Origin: an uncultured Flavobacteriales bacterium
Lineage (GTDB): Bacteria; Bacteroidota; Bacteroidia; Flavobacteriales_G; Salibacteraceae
DNA length: 64,000 bases
Direction: 5' to 3'
NCBI GenBank assembly: GCA_937121175.1
Contig: CAKZKD010000028.1
Coordinates: forward strand, 220,506 to 284,505
Below are positions 62,967-64,000 of the stretch, in pieces (the first letter of the stretch is position 1; every line of letters starts with the position of its first letter). Position numbers and translations under genes: made by a program. The notes beneath the pieces are model-generated. The model made no database searches and was not told the origin of the DNA. It saw nothing but the letters and a program-made list of their open reading frames with translations.

Positions 62967-64000
62967 ATGAAAAGAATTCTTTCCCTTGTAGTTTTACTCT
63001 CAAGTTTGAGTGTATTGGCTCAATCTCCACAAAAATTTAACTACCAAGCAGTTGTTCGAAATGCGGACGGCACTTTGATTACCAATCAATCCGTGAATTT
63101 TAGAATGTCTATTTACATAGGTTCTTCTGCAGGAACGATTAAATATCAAGAGACACAAGTTGCTACAACCAACAAATATGGATTAGTGGCACTTTCGATT
63201 GGTTCTGGAATCATAGTTTCGGGAAGCATGAGTTCAATAAACTGGGGAAATGATGCCCATGTTCTTCGAGTTGAAATTGACCCAACTGGTGGAAATAGTT
63301 TCAATATTCTAAGCACATCAGAATTAAACTCAGTTCCTTATGCGCTATATGCATTAAGCTCCGGAAATGGTTCTGGAGGGGGAAGCGACAATGATGCAGA
63401 CAGTACCAATGAAATTCAAACCATTTCAGTTTCCAACGATACCGTGTTTTTAAGTAAAGGAGGATTTGCGGTTATTCCCCCTTCAAGTGCTGTTACCAAC
63501 GACAATGATTCTACCAACGAGCTACAGACGATTACAATATCTACTGACACGCTATTTTTAAGTGATGGTGGCTTTGCCGTACTTCCTTCTGTTGGGGGAA
63601 CCAACAACGACAATGATTCTACTAATGAATTAAACACTGCGGTTGCTTTAGTTGGAACGGATTTAAACGTAACTGATGCAGATGGAACTTTAACTGCTGA
63701 TTTAAGTAGCCTCGAAGAATCGCAAGCAATTATTGATACGGCGGCAGCTATTCGAGCTGACTTTCCGGCTGGATTGATTAACAACGACAATGATTCTACT
63801 AATGAACTAAACACTGCAGTTGCTTTAGTCGGAACGGATTTAAATGTAACTGATGCAGATGGAACTTTAACTGCGAACTTAAGCAGCCTCGAAGAATCGC
63901 AAGCTATTATTGATTCGGCCGCGGCTATTCGAGCTGACTTTCCGGCTGGATTGATTAACAACGACAATGATTCTACTAATGAACTAAACACTGCAGTTGC
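62967..64000 (+). CDS. Secreted 59-residue-repeat protein, partial at window edge
   Basis: An open frame runs from ATG 62967 to the window end (344 codons seen). It has a signal peptide (about 1-19, ending VLAQS), then an N-terminal domain starting PQKFNYQAVVRNADG. In Bacteroidota this domain heads long secreted proteins with collagen-like, tail-fibre-like or other repeats. From about residue 150 come Asp/Asn-rich units (NDNDSTNELQTI), and from 63603 a 59-residue tandem repeat continues past the edge. The rest of the gene, including any sorting domain, is missing. The role is probably a surface fibre or adhesin. Confidence 0.82.
   Translation, partial: MKRILSLVVLLSSLSVLAQSPQKFNYQAVVRNADGTLITNQSVNFRMSIYIGSSAGTIKYQETQVATTNKYGLVALSIGSGIIVSGSMSSINWGNDAHVLRVEIDPTGGNSFNILSTSELNSVPYALYALSSGNGSGGGSDNDADSTNEIQTISVSNDTVFLSKGGFAVIPPSSAVTNDNDSTNELQTITISTDTLFLSDGGFAVLPSVGGTNNDNDSTNELNTAVALVGTDLNVTDADGTLTADLSSLEESQAIIDTAAAIRADFPAGLINNDNDSTNELNTAVALVGTDLNVTDADGTLTANLSSLEESQAIIDSAAAIRADFPAGLINNDNDSTNELNTAV
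63603..64000 (+). repeat. 177-bp (59-codon) tandem repeat, at least 2.2 copies
   Basis: Units start at 63603, 63780 and 63957, each 177 bases apart. The first two differ at 12 of 177 positions by my count (about 93% identity), with only two amino-acid replacements. The array continues beyond the window. Confidence 0.9.

Noticed and set aside
63416..63991. 191-residue minus-strand frame with internal repeats at the right edge
   Set aside because: It mirrors the 59-residue repeat of the plus-strand protein, which has a signal peptide and a recognisable N-terminal domain. Its repeats are a by-product.

Overview
The window is a stretch of a Bacteroidota chromosome, most likely a marine flavobacterial or cryomorph-like member of the Flavobacteriales. 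The evidence is several large secreted proteins ending in type IX secretion (T9SS) sorting domains, the T9SS regulator PorX, an LpxC-FabZ fusion, promoter boxes of the Bacteroidota form TAnnTTTG, a lack of clear Shine-Dalgarno sequences, low GC content, and Bacteroidota-specific families such as DUF4290. Almost all of it is coding. No rRNA, tRNA, CRISPR array, prophage or insertion sequence was seen, and no gene-free stretch exceeds about 230 bases.

Layout. 1-4.5 kb: the tail of a UvrD/PcrA-type helicase, then DUF4290, murA and a TlpA-like thioredoxin, then grpE-dnaJ. 4.5-11.3 kb: a tightly packed set with a NatA/NatB-type ABC exporter, an NtrC-like response regulator without a DNA-binding domain, and a very large FG-GAP/ASPIC-UnbV lipoprotein. 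11.4-18.2 kb: two consecutive ~1,100-residue T9SS cargo proteins with beta-helix and PKD regions behind a strong promoter. 18.3-26.2 kb: alaS, an M23 peptidase, a MerR regulator, the heptose epimerase gene (rfaD/hldD), fabD, and two unrecognised secreted proteins. 26.4-33.9 kb: comM, then a minus-strand run porX-tsaE-ald-hypothetical-aroB-DUF983-mtfA. 34-42 kb: an HD-domain hydrolase, then a compact lipid A operon (lpxD, lpxC-fabZ, lpxA, ABC ATPase, efp, a second lpxD-like gene, a SpoIIE-type phosphatase). 42-47 kb: a small secreted protein, a DUF4287/DUF5655 protein, an O-antigen ligase-like protein, a Wzz-like protein and a GT4 glycosyltransferase. 47-55.6 kb: a 2,834-residue calcium-binding-repeat cargo protein. 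55.7-64 kb: korA-korB, a MITE-like inverted repeat, a DUF4143 ATPase with unusual upstream repeats, yebC, two more T9SS cargo genes and the start of a 59-residue-repeat protein that runs off the window.

How the parts fit. Much of the window concerns building the cell surface: peptidoglycan (murA, M23 peptidase), lipid A and LPS core (lpx genes, heptose epimerase), O-polysaccharide length and ligation (Wzz- and WaaL-like), and export of large adhesin-like proteins by T9SS under PorX-type control. In T9SS organisms many cargo proteins are anchored on a special LPS, so these genes may serve one surface-display process; that link is inference from family knowledge and proximity.

The most unusual sequence feature is the giant gene at 47,058-55,562. 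It contains a tandem super-repeat of exactly 1,224 bp (408 codons) whose copies keep the protein sequence and length while their silent positions have drifted strongly. Other points are the 177-bp near-identical repeats at the right edge, the 169-bp inverted-repeat element, and the paired palindromic direct repeats upstream of the DUF4143 ATPase.
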